Positions 52,144 to 60,175 of a stretch of 64,000 bases of DNA are shown here, piece after piece. Position numbers and translations under genes: made by a program. Source of the DNA: Aliidiomarina minuta (GTDB lineage Bacteria > Pseudomonadota > Gammaproteobacteria > Enterobacterales > Alteromonadaceae). Numbering within the stretch: position 1 is the first letter of the stretch; each line of letters opens with the position of its first letter. The DNA lies in NCBI RefSeq assembly GCF_003987145.1, contig NZ_PIPL01000003.1, forward strand, positions 186,001 to 250,000, in the 5' to 3' direction. The notes below the pieces were generated by a model. The model made no database searches, had not been told where the DNA came from, and saw only the letters and a list, made by a program, of their open reading frames with translations.

Positions 52144-53598
52144 TTATGCCTCTAACTCGAGGCAGATGTATTTAAGCTCGGTGTATTCATCGAGCCCGAA
52201 TCGGGAACCTTCGCGACCTGTTCCTGAGGACTTGATGCCACCAAAAGGAGCGCTGGCAGACGATATGATGCCGGTATTAACGCCGACCATGCCGACTTCT
52301 AACTGCTCAGCTACCCGCCACATACGATCTATATTCTGTGTGTAAAAATAAGCGGCCAGACCGAAAGGTGTCGCGTTTGCCTGGCTGATAACCTCATGCT
52401 CATCTGTGAACTTAAACACGGGAGCCATAGGGCCAAAGGTTTCTTCATGGGCACAACGCATTGCGGATGTGGCATCGGCCAGAATCGTAGGAGTGAACCA
52501 AAGGCCATCTGAGGCACTGGCCGGGCCGCCACACACCAGGCGGGCGCCTTTAGCCAAAGCATCTTCAATCTGTTGATTGACTTTGTGCACTGCCTGCTGG
52601 TTAATCAAAGGTCCAATCTGGCTTTCCGGCAGAAGCCCATTGCCGACTATCAACTGCTGTGTGGCTTGTTGGAAGCGTTGCAGGAAAGCATCGTACAGGC
52701 TTTCATGCACATAAATGCGATTGGCACAGACACAGGTTTGCCCGGCATTGCGGAATTTACTGTCGATGGCACCCTGTACGGCGCGTTCAAGATCGGCATC
52801 GGCAAACACAATAAAGGGCGCGTTGCCGCCTAGTTCCAGTGATATTTTTTGCACATGCCGGGCGCTGGCGGCCATCAGCAACGAACCGGTCTGGGTAGAA
52901 CCCGTGAAACTGAGTTTGCGTACCCGTTCATTCTGGGTCAGGACTTTACCCAACGCTGGGCCGTCTCCGGTTACCACATTAAGCACGCCGGCGGGTATCC
53001 CGGCTTCATCGGCCAGAGCTGCCAGGGCTAAGGCGCTAAGCGGCGTTTCCAGGGCGGGTTTGACAATAATGCTGCAGCCTGCCGCCAGCGCCGGGGCTAT
53101 TTTTCGGGTTAACATAGCAGCCGGGAAATTCCACGGAGTAATAGCGGCACAGAGGCCAACGGGCTGGCGAATAACCAGACCGCGTTTATGCTGACCCGGC
53201 CCTGTCAGAGTATCGCCGTGCATGCGCACCGCCTCTTCTGCAAACCATTCAATATAACTGGCGGCGTAAGCGATTTCGCCAATGGCTTCACTGAGTGGTT
53301 TGCCTTGTTCCCGGGTCATGAGCTCAGCCAATCCAGCCTGATTCTCAAGTATTAGCTGGTGCCATTTTTTGAGTAACTGGGAGCGTTGCGTTGCACTTTG
53401 TTGTTTCCATTGCTGACCGGCCTGTTCAGCACTGACAATGCAGCCTTCCAGATCCTTAGCGGGCAACATCGGCACCTGAGCAATGATCTCAGCGCTGGCA
53501 GGATCCACGACATCTGCCACCTGCTGATCACTGGCGTCGACCCAGTGACCATTGATATAGCATTGCTGGCGAAAAAAAGAGGCATTAAAAACTGACAT
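52144..53598 (-). CDS. NAD(P)-dependent aldehyde dehydrogenase, succinate-semialdehyde type
   Basis: The 484-residue protein has the ALDH marks: T-P-W-N-F-P, F-T-G-S-T-Q-T-G, L-E-L-G-G-N-A-P-F-I-V-F and the catalytic Cys in N-A-G-Q-T-C-V-C-A-N-R. The length and the G-M-V-G-V-N-T-G and F-G-G-I-K-S-S-G-T-G-R-E-G-S segments match the GabD succinate-semialdehyde dehydrogenase group. It turns a semialdehyde into an acid, such as succinate. The ATG shares one base with the stop of the regulator gene upstream. Confidence 0.88.
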   Translation of the reverse strand: MSVFNASFFRQQCYINGHWVDASDQQVADVVDPASAEIIAQVPMLPAKDLEGCIVSAEQAGQQWKQQSATQRSQLLKKWHQLILENQAGLAELMTREQGKPLSEAIGEIAYAASYIEWFAEEAVRMHGDTLTGPGQHKRGLVIRQPVGLCAAITPWNFPAAMLTRKIAPALAAGCSIIVKPALETPLSALALAALADEAGIPAGVLNVVTGDGPALGKVLTQNERVRKLSFTGSTQTGSLLMAASARHVQKISLELGGNAPFIVFADADLERAVQGAIDSKFRNAGQTCVCANRIYVHESLYDAFLQRFQQATQQLIVGNGLLPESQIGPLINQQAVHKVNQQIEDALAKGARLVCGGPASASDGLWFTPTILADATSAMRCAHEETFGPMAPVFKFTDEHEVISQANATPFGLAAYFYTQNIDRMWRVAEQLEVGMVGVNTGIISSASAPFGGIKSSGTGREGSRFGLDEYTELKYICLELEA

Positions 53599-54980
53599 TA
53601 TTGGCTACTCCCAGTGTTTTTTTGCTGTTGCCAGCGTTGCTTTTTCTTAACTAAAGTGGACTGGTCGATGCCAAGTGCGGCTGCGGCTGCCCGGGTGGTA
53701 CCCTGTTCGGCTAAGGCAGCTTCTATCAGTCGCCGCTCCAGCGAGGCCACCTGCTGGGGTAAGCTGCTATAGCTAGGCGGAGTGACCGAATGGCTGGCGC
53801 CTGTAATGTAAGCAGGCAAATCGCTTATGTCGATATTAGGCTGCGCACAACTGACAACCAGGCGTTCGGTCAGGTTGATCAGCTCGCGGATATTACCTGG
53901 CCAGGTGTACTGACTGAGCAGTTCCAGAGTTTCAGGTTGCCATTGGCACTTTTGCTCATGCTGCTGGTTAAATCTGGGTAAGTAGTGTTGTAGCAGGGCA
54001 ATGATGTCTTCCTGACGCTGCCGTAAAGGCGGCAGTTGTAAGGGCACCACACTCAGGCGGTAAAACAAGTCTTCGCGGAATAACCCCTGTTCAACCCGGT
54101 CATGCAGGTTGTAATGGGTGGCGCAAATCAGACGCACGTCGAGTTTAATGAATTCAGTGCCACCTACGGGAAGAAACTGATTTTCATCCACCACTTTGAG
54201 AAGTTTGGCCTGCAACGCCAGCGGCAAGTCGCCGACTTCATCGAGTAACAAAGTGCCGCCGCGAGCGACTTCAAGCAGGCCTTTTTTGCCCTGCTTAGAG
54301 GCGCCGGTAAAAGCCCCGCCAACATAACCAAAGAGCTCGCTTTCCAGCAAACCTTCGGGCATAGCGGCGCAGTTCAGCTCCATAAAGGGCTGCGCTGCCC
54401 GTTCGCTTTGCTGGTGAACAAAACGGGCCAGGTGCGTTTTGCCGGTTCCGGTTTCTCCCTGGATCAGTAGTTTTACGTTGCGTCGGGCTACCCGTGCAGC
54501 CAGCTGATAACAGTCGTGTGTTGCCGGACTGATTAATAAGTTGTCATCGGTCTGCTGCGGAACTCCGGCGTAGAGCTTACGCATACTCAGCATTTGCTGC
54601 AGCTGTTCTTCGGCATGTTTGGCTCGCACCAGTTCGGTAATATCACGCACGCTGGTGATGACCTGGGTTAACTCTCCATGGTCATCAAACATGGGAGTGG
54701 CACTGACAAAAATTTTGCGCTTATCATGAATGGTCTGCACCAGCGTAACAGGCTGGCGCTCACGAATGACTTCAAGAGATGCCGATTTTGATATAAAGCC
54801 CGCTTTCACCAGGTCGGCCATGTGGCGTCCGGCCACCTTATGTTTCTGGATACCAGTGATACGTTCATAGGCTTTATTGACGGTTACTGTCCTGCCGTTC
54901 CCATCGGTGATATAAACGCCATCCTGCAGTGCATCCAGCACTTTTTGCAGCTGCTTAAAATTAATCTTTTTCATTGTCAT
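53598..54980 (-). CDS. Sigma-54-dependent regulator (PAS-AAA+-Fis)
   Basis: The 460-residue protein has an N-terminal PAS domain (about 12-110), the AAA+ core with Walker A G-E-T-G-T-G-K-T, the sigma-54-contact loop G-A-F-T-G-A and the Walker B D-E-V-G-D, and a C-terminal Fis-type helix-turn-helix (T-R-A-A-A-A-A-L-G-I). No receiver domain is present, so it probably senses a small molecule or redox state by its PAS. I chose the start at 54980 because AGGAAACA precedes it; the stop of the permease overlaps it. It should activate the sigma-54 promoter of its own operon. Confidence 0.92.
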   Translation of the reverse strand: MTMKKINFKQLQKVLDALQDGVYITDGNGRTVTVNKAYERITGIQKHKVAGRHMADLVKAGFISKSASLEVIRERQPVTLVQTIHDKRKIFVSATPMFDDHGELTQVITSVRDITELVRAKHAEEQLQQMLSMRKLYAGVPQQTDDNLLISPATHDCYQLAARVARRNVKLLIQGETGTGKTHLARFVHQQSERAAQPFMELNCAAMPEGLLESELFGYVGGAFTGASKQGKKGLLEVARGGTLLLDEVGDLPLALQAKLLKVVDENQFLPVGGTEFIKLDVRLICATHYNLHDRVEQGLFREDLFYRLSVVPLQLPPLRQRQEDIIALLQHYLPRFNQQHEQKCQWQPETLELLSQYTWPGNIRELINLTERLVVSCAQPNIDISDLPAYITGASHSVTPPSYSSLPQQVASLERRLIEAALAEQGTTRAAAAALGIDQSTLVKKKQRWQQQKNTGSSQ

Positions 54981-56358
54981 TGTTTCCTGACTCATGGTCT
55001 TTGACAAAAGTGTCATCGGTTTCGCCGCGGAAAAAGGCCTTACCGTATATCAGCAGGCACAGCAGCACACCAACGGCAAAAGCCCATGTGGCTCCTTTCA
55101 CCACCAGCACCGCTGCAATGATGCCTGCGATGCCCAGGTCGCGTTGACTGGTGGCCTGCATAATGCCAATGCGCACACTGACATAACCTTGAATTATTAG
55201 TGTTAAGGCCAGCGCTACCGCCAGAATTGGCTGCACTAAAGTCACTATAGGCAGTAGTAAAAGGCCGGTATTGGTACCCCAGCGAAAAGAGCCGGAACCG
55301 CCAAAAATAGAGTTCATTGCCGCTTTGCCCTGTTTATAACGCTCGACGATAACGACCTGCATGGCAGCCCATAAAGGCCCGCACATCACCACATCGGGAC
55401 CAAAAATACTCATGCCTAAGTTACGGCCGCCAAATATGAGATGTGCGCGGTTGGGGTTGTAGTCTACTTTTTCATCCGGTCGCTGGTTATCGGCTTCTTT
55501 GAGTAGCGCCTTACTTTGTAAAACATCACCGAAGAGCACTATATAGGCGGCCAGTACCGTAGGAATGGCGGTCAGGTACATGATCCAGGGTGGAAAACCC
55601 AGCCCAAAAATAGTGTATTCCTGAAACATCAGCATGAAATCAGGCTGAGTGAAGCCCCATTCGATATCTGGCCAGGGGGCTTCTTTGAACAGAGGCGCAA
55701 TGACAATGGCGAGTGCAATGATAGGAAAAATACCGAGCTTGCCGAGATTTGCCCAGAGCCGAGAGCGGCTTTGCAACCAGGCAAAATGGCGGGAGAAAAT
55801 CAGGTAGAAAGCGACCCCTACTGCAATGCTGATAGTGAAGGGGTACTGTTCAAAACGTCCGCCTTCAGCAAAGACCACATAAACGGCGGCAAGACCCGCC
55901 CCCATAATGATGCCCGCTTTGATAGCGGAAGGAATTAAGCGCACTACCTTGCCGGCCAGCCCGGTATACCCCAGGGTAATAGCGAGGATGCCGAGCATCA
56001 TCTGAAAAGCGATCAGGGCGTGTACCCTGGCTTCGCCTTCAGGGAATGCTGAGACATACAGCATCAACAGGGGAATGGCCGGAGTGATCCAGCCGGGCAC
56101 AACAGGGTCGCCAAGTAGATGATGCAGTAGATACAAAAGGCCGTTTAGAATAACAATAGCGATGGCTGCCTCAAATGGCATGCCCAGTAACTCGATCATT
56201 AAGGGAATGGCGGCCAGATCTACGGCACACATCAACAGACCCTGGAAATAATCAGGCCATTCAAAACGATAATGTACAAAAGGCAGACGTAGTTTAAATG
56301 GCCCCAGAGGTATATAAGGGGCTTCTTCGCCGGTCCCGCGTTTTTGCCAGGGTTTCAT
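54961..56358 (-). CDS. Polytopic permease, NCS2/SulP-like fold
   Basis: The 465-residue protein has about 12-14 membrane helices and the mixed features of the xanthine/uracil (NAT/NCS2) and SulP transporters. I cannot name the substrate. Its place between an alcohol dehydrogenase and a sigma-54 regulator suggests that it imports the carbon source of the operon. It overlaps the regulator by about 20 bases. The C-terminal tail is acidic and cytosolic. Confidence 0.78.
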   Translation of the reverse strand: MKPWQKRGTGEEAPYIPLGPFKLRLPFVHYRFEWPDYFQGLLMCAVDLAAIPLMIELLGMPFEAAIAIVILNGLLYLLHHLLGDPVVPGWITPAIPLLMLYVSAFPEGEARVHALIAFQMMLGILAITLGYTGLAGKVVRLIPSAIKAGIIMGAGLAAVYVVFAEGGRFEQYPFTISIAVGVAFYLIFSRHFAWLQSRSRLWANLGKLGIFPIIALAIVIAPLFKEAPWPDIEWGFTQPDFMLMFQEYTIFGLGFPPWIMYLTAIPTVLAAYIVLFGDVLQSKALLKEADNQRPDEKVDYNPNRAHLIFGGRNLGMSIFGPDVVMCGPLWAAMQVVIVERYKQGKAAMNSIFGGSGSFRWGTNTGLLLLPIVTLVQPILAVALALTLIIQGYVSVRIGIMQATSQRDLGIAGIIAAVLVVKGATWAFAVGVLLCLLIYGKAFFRGETDDTFVKDHESGNNDNEKD

Positions 56359-56376
56359 CTGTTTTCCTTATCCGCT

Positions 56377-57522
56377 TCAGTAAGCAGCCTGGTAAATTTT
56401 TTCGATATCACTTTGGCTCAGTACGCGGGGGTTATTGCGCAACAGGCGCTCTACTTTGATCGCTTCAGCCGCCAGTTCGGGTATGGCACTGCGTGGAATA
56501 TCAAAAGATCTCAACCCCTGAGGTATGCCTACATCGCTGCACAATTGGTGCAGGTAGCTGACCACCTCGGATGCAATCTGATTTTCGGTTTTTGCCTCAA
56601 TATAAAGACCTAGTGCCGAGGCTATATCGACAAAACGTTGTGCGCAGGCCAGTTTGTTCCATTCCATGACATAAGGCAGCATTAAGGCATTACTGACTCC
56701 GTGAGCCATGTGGTAGCGACCTCCCAGAGGGTAAGCCAGTGCATGTACGGCGCCTACGCCCGCATTGCCAAAAGCCAGGCCCGCCAGCAAGCTGCCGGTA
56801 GCCATCTCTTCTCTGGCTTGCAAATGGTGGGGGTTGGCGACCACTTTGGGCAGTGCAACCCGAATCATGCTCATGGCTTTAATCGCTAAGGCATCGGTAA
56901 CAGGGCTGGCGAAATTAGACAGGTAAGCTTCGATAGCATGCACCAGGGCATCCACGCCGCTGGCAGCCGTTACTGAGCGGGGGCAGCTGAGAGTCATTTC
57001 CGGTGAAACTATGGCTACATCGGGCAATAACTGATCGCTGACTATGCCTTTTTTAATCTGGTTTTCAGTATCGGCGAGTATGGCTATATTGGTGACTTCA
57101 GAACCTGTGCCTGCGGTGGTCGGCAAGGTGATTAAGGGAAGCTTTCGGGTCGGAGCGTTGTTTTCGCCAAAAAACTCAAGCAGCGGTTTGTTTTGTCCTG
57201 CGAACACGGCGATAACCTTGGCGATATCCATAGCACTGCCGCCACCAACGGCTAACACACCATCATGTTTGCCCTGGTTAAAAGCTTCTGCACAGTGTTC
57301 TACTACACTGACTTCAGGTTCTGCGGGGACCTCGTCGTAGATAGTGACATTATGTTTGAACTGGGCAGTGATCAAGTCAAGGGTGCCTGACTGGCGAACC
57401 CCTTTGTCAGTCACTATAAAAGGATTGGAAACTCCCAGTTTGGCTAATTCAGTCGCGGTTTGCTGAGACGACTGAGCGCCCGTTATCAGTCGGTGGGCGC
57501 TTTTAAAAGTTGCTATGCTCAT
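56377..57522 (-). CDS. Iron-containing alcohol dehydrogenase
   Basis: The 381-residue protein has the group III ADH pattern: G-G-G-S-A-M-D-I-A-K (nucleotide), P-T-T-A-G-T-G-S-E-V-T, and metal ligands in G-V-D-A-L-V-H-A-I-E and H-A-L-A-Y-P-L-G-G...H-G. It should oxidise an alcohol to an aldehyde with NAD+. With the downstream SSADH-type gene it may be a 4-hydroxybutyrate dehydrogenase. It is the first gene of the operon; ACAGGAG precedes its ATG. Confidence 0.9.
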   Translation of the reverse strand: MSIATFKSAHRLITGAQSSQQTATELAKLGVSNPFIVTDKGVRQSGTLDLITAQFKHNVTIYDEVPAEPEVSVVEHCAEAFNQGKHDGVLAVGGGSAMDIAKVIAVFAGQNKPLLEFFGENNAPTRKLPLITLPTTAGTGSEVTNIAILADTENQIKKGIVSDQLLPDVAIVSPEMTLSCPRSVTAASGVDALVHAIEAYLSNFASPVTDALAIKAMSMIRVALPKVVANPHHLQAREEMATGSLLAGLAFGNAGVGAVHALAYPLGGRYHMAHGVSNALMLPYVMEWNKLACAQRFVDIASALGLYIEAKTENQIASEVVSYLHQLCSDVGIPQGLRSFDIPRSAIPELAAEAIKVERLLRNNPRVLSQSDIEKIYQAAY

Positions 57523-57550
57523 GATATCTCCTGTTAATTACTAACAGTAT

Positions 57551-57566
57551 AGCAACATCTGTGCCA
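57551..57566 (-). promoter_or_regulatory. Sigma-54 (RpoN) promoter of the catabolic operon
   Basis: On the minus strand the sequence TGGCAC-AGATG-TTGCT has the invariant GG and GC at the right spacing of the -24/-12 consensus TGGCAC-N5-TTGCW. The expected start is about 10-12 bases downstream (near 57540), leaving a short leader before the ATG at 57522. Confidence 0.9.
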
Positions 57567-57626
57567 GCATCCTTGATCCGCTATCTTATTGATTTTAATG
57601 AGATATAAGTGAACGCATGGAATGTA

Positions 57627-57646
57627 TTGATGATTTAAGTCATCAA
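57627..57646. promoter_or_regulatory. Proximal palindromic upstream activator site
   Basis: TTGATGA-TTTAAG-TCATCAA is a perfect 7-bp inverted repeat with a 6-base spacer, centred about 84 bases upstream of the -12 element. It matches the distal site at 57659-57678, and is the probable binding site of the Fis-type HTH of the operon's own regulator. Confidence 0.75.
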
Positions 57647-57658
57647 GCAAGGGTGGTT

Positions 57659-57678
57659 TTGATGACGTTTATCATCAG
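57659..57678. promoter_or_regulatory. Distal palindromic upstream activator site
   Basis: TTGATGA-CGTTTA-TCATCAG has the same half sites and spacer as the proximal site, with one changed end base. The two centres are 32 bp apart, three turns of B-DNA, so both would sit on one face of the helix, the usual layout for a sigma-54 activator. Confidence 0.75.
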
Positions 57679-57740
57679 TTTATGGGTATGCATTTGAAAT
57701 ATTGAGGCGTACTGAAGGGTTGAGTTGCATGGTGGAAAGT

Positions 57741-57765
57741 GAGCCCCGGCAGATAGCCGGGGCTC
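57741..57765 (-). terminator. Terminator of the DPP-IV-like gene
   Basis: GAGCCCCGGC (57741-57750) pairs exactly with GCCGGGGCTC (57756-57765) around a 5-base loop, 9 bases after the stop on the minus strand. The T tract on the minus strand is short (ACTTTCC). It shields the sigma-54 region from read-through. Confidence 0.75.
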
Positions 57766-57774
57766 TGAGTGTTT

Positions 57775-60048
57775 TTAGTGGGCTAGTTTTTCGCTTAAGA
57801 ACTCAGTCATTAGGGTACGTAAATGCAGGGAGGTGCCTTCGCCCTCACTGATACCATGGGTCCGGTTCGGATAGGCCATAAAACGAAACTGCTTTTGATG
57901 CCGGATTAATTCATCTTTGAGCCGTTCCGTGCCCTGATAATGCACATTATCATCGGCTGTACCGTGTACCAGTAAAAGCTCGCCTTCCAGGTTAGCGGCG
58001 TGGGTGACGGCTGACGTTTCCTCGTAACTATCCGCTTCTTCAGGTAACAGGCCTGAATAACGTTCCTGATAAATAGTGTCGTATAAACGTAAATCCGGAA
58101 CTGGTGCCAGGGCAATGCCGACATGGAATCTATCCGGGTAACGGAACAGGGCATTGAGGGTTTGCGAACCGCCGCCACTATGGCCCCAGATAGCTACCCG
58201 GTCGCCATCTATATAGGACCAGCGTGATAATATTTCATCCAGCGCGTCGGCCTGGTCACGGACGGTGACTACACCGAGTTGCTTATAGATAGAATGACGC
58301 CATTCCTGTCCGCGCGGCGAGCGCGTGCCGCGGTTATCCACGGAGACCACAATGTAGCCTTGTTGCGTCAGGTATTCATGCCATAACCAGCTATGGCCCA
58401 GCCAGCGATCGGCGACGGTCTGGCCCCAGGGTTCGCCATAGACGTACATCACCAGCGGATATTCACGGCGTTCGTCAAAGTCGGCCGGGCGCATGATATA
58501 AGCATCCATTTCCAGTCCATCGCGGGCGGTAACCCGGAAAAACTCGGTATCACTGGTGATGCGCTCGTCCAGTGTGTTTTGCAGCGGCGTATTGAGTTCC
58601 AGATCAGCAATTGCCTGGTGATCTGGCAAGCTCAGCATGCGGGTCTGTGGTGCCTGGCCCAGACGGGAAACATGGTGAATAGCAAACTCAGCGTCTTCTG
58701 ATATCTGATAGTCATGGCTTCCCGGCCAGTCTTCCGGCGTCAGCCGTTCCACTGCGTCACCGGTTAAGGAAGCACGCATTAACACTTGCTGTAGCGGGTT
58801 ATCCGGGGCTGCAAGGTAATACACCCAACCTGCTCCCTGGTCGTCGATAAGTATTTGCTTCACATCGATAACATCATACTGGCGGTGTTCACCATATGTC
58901 AGCGGAGTGATTCCGGTGCCGTGGGTTTCACGGTCAATGCGGTAGAGTTGACGATATCCGTTACGTTCGCTGAGCCAGGTAAAACTGTTACCTGCATTGA
59001 AGAACTGGACATCATCGACCTGCTCAACCCAGGCATCGCTTTGCTCGGTAAGTAGCTGGTGGGCGGCACCGGTATCGGCTTCGGTCAGCCACAGGTGCAT
59101 AGTATTCTGAAGCCGGTTCATTTGCTGAATCAGTAGTTCATGGCTATTACCCGCCCATTCCATGCGCACCAGGTAATGATCCCGCGGTTCGCCCGGAATA
59201 TTCATCCATTGCGTATCACCGCCATCAGCAGGTAATACACCGATACGTAACGCAGAGTTGGTTTCACCCACTTTAGGGTAAGGGAATTGTGTTGTCGTGG
59301 GATACAGCTCTGAGACATTATCAATCAGGGTAAACATGGGTACGTCGGAAGTGTCTACCTGCCAATAGGCGATATGCTGACCATCCGGGCTCCAGCGGAA
59401 ACCGTCACGCAGATAAAATTCTTCTTCGTTAACCCAATCGAAAGTACCGTTAATCAGGGTATCACTGCCGTCGTAGGTGAGCGCTTTAATCTCCTGGGTC
59501 TGCAGGTTTTGTACATAAATGTCGTTCTGCATGACATAAGCAACCCGTTCACCGGCAGGATCAAATTTGGCAAATTGCAGGGTCGACTCAGGAAAGCCCT
59601 GGCCTAATTGCAGTAGCTGGTCGGTGTTGCGATCCAGGACCCAGTAGTCGCCCAGCGTGTGAGTACGCCAGGAGCGGCGGGTGTTGGTGAAAATCAATAC
59701 TTTGTTGCCATCTTCTGACCATTGGTAGTCAGCAATGGATAAAGCCTTTTCCTCGCCTTGCGGGGTGAGCTGTTCGGCACTGACTAATACTTCGCGCTCT
59801 TCGGTTCGGGGGTGATAGCGCACTATATGCTGGCCATCATCGTCGTCACTGCTTTCCAGTGTGGTATAACCACTGCCATCCTGCAGCCAGCGGCTGCTGG
59901 TAAAAGACTGCACGGCAAAAAGGTTGTCCTGATACAGTTCCTGCAGGCTGAAAGTAGGCTCGCTTTGAGTGTCTTGCGGGGAGCTGGCACAGCCGCCGAG
60001 CAGAAGGCCGAACATGGCAGCCAGTGTCATAGGTTTGAGTAGTTTCAT
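57775..60048 (-). CDS. S9 family (DPP-IV-like) peptidase lipoprotein
   Basis: The 757-residue protein starts at 60048 (M-K-L-L-K-P-M) and has a lipobox L-L-G-G-C. The first two thirds form a beta-propeller like dipeptidyl peptidase IV (Y-W-Q-V-D-T-S-D). The catalytic triad is Ser in G-H-S-G-G-G, Asp in T-A-D-D-N-V-H and His in N-R-T-H-G-I. It probably cleaves dipeptides (X-Pro or X-Ala) from the N-terminus of peptides in the envelope. It is divergent from prlC, so two peptidases share one intergenic region of 127 bases. Confidence 0.92.
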   Translation of the reverse strand: MKLLKPMTLAAMFGLLLGGCASSPQDTQSEPTFSLQELYQDNLFAVQSFTSSRWLQDGSGYTTLESSDDDDGQHIVRYHPRTEEREVLVSAEQLTPQGEEKALSIADYQWSEDGNKVLIFTNTRRSWRTHTLGDYWVLDRNTDQLLQLGQGFPESTLQFAKFDPAGERVAYVMQNDIYVQNLQTQEIKALTYDGSDTLINGTFDWVNEEEFYLRDGFRWSPDGQHIAYWQVDTSDVPMFTLIDNVSELYPTTTQFPYPKVGETNSALRIGVLPADGGDTQWMNIPGEPRDHYLVRMEWAGNSHELLIQQMNRLQNTMHLWLTEADTGAAHQLLTEQSDAWVEQVDDVQFFNAGNSFTWLSERNGYRQLYRIDRETHGTGITPLTYGEHRQYDVIDVKQILIDDQGAGWVYYLAAPDNPLQQVLMRASLTGDAVERLTPEDWPGSHDYQISEDAEFAIHHVSRLGQAPQTRMLSLPDHQAIADLELNTPLQNTLDERITSDTEFFRVTARDGLEMDAYIMRPADFDERREYPLVMYVYGEPWGQTVADRWLGHSWLWHEYLTQQGYIVVSVDNRGTRSPRGQEWRHSIYKQLGVVTVRDQADALDEILSRWSYIDGDRVAIWGHSGGGSQTLNALFRYPDRFHVGIALAPVPDLRLYDTIYQERYSGLLPEEADSYEETSAVTHAANLEGELLLVHGTADDNVHYQGTERLKDELIRHQKQFRFMAYPNRTHGISEGEGTSLHLRTLMTEFLSEKLAH

Positions 60049-60175
60049 TAGTGTTATTAGTTTGTGACTGGTAGCTGCAGTGTAGCGCTTTTTGTCAGGC
60101 ATTGAAAAAGGCAGTATGCGACCTCATTTGATCTGCATTGATTCAGTATTTAGTAACCGATTAAGAAGGCTATAT

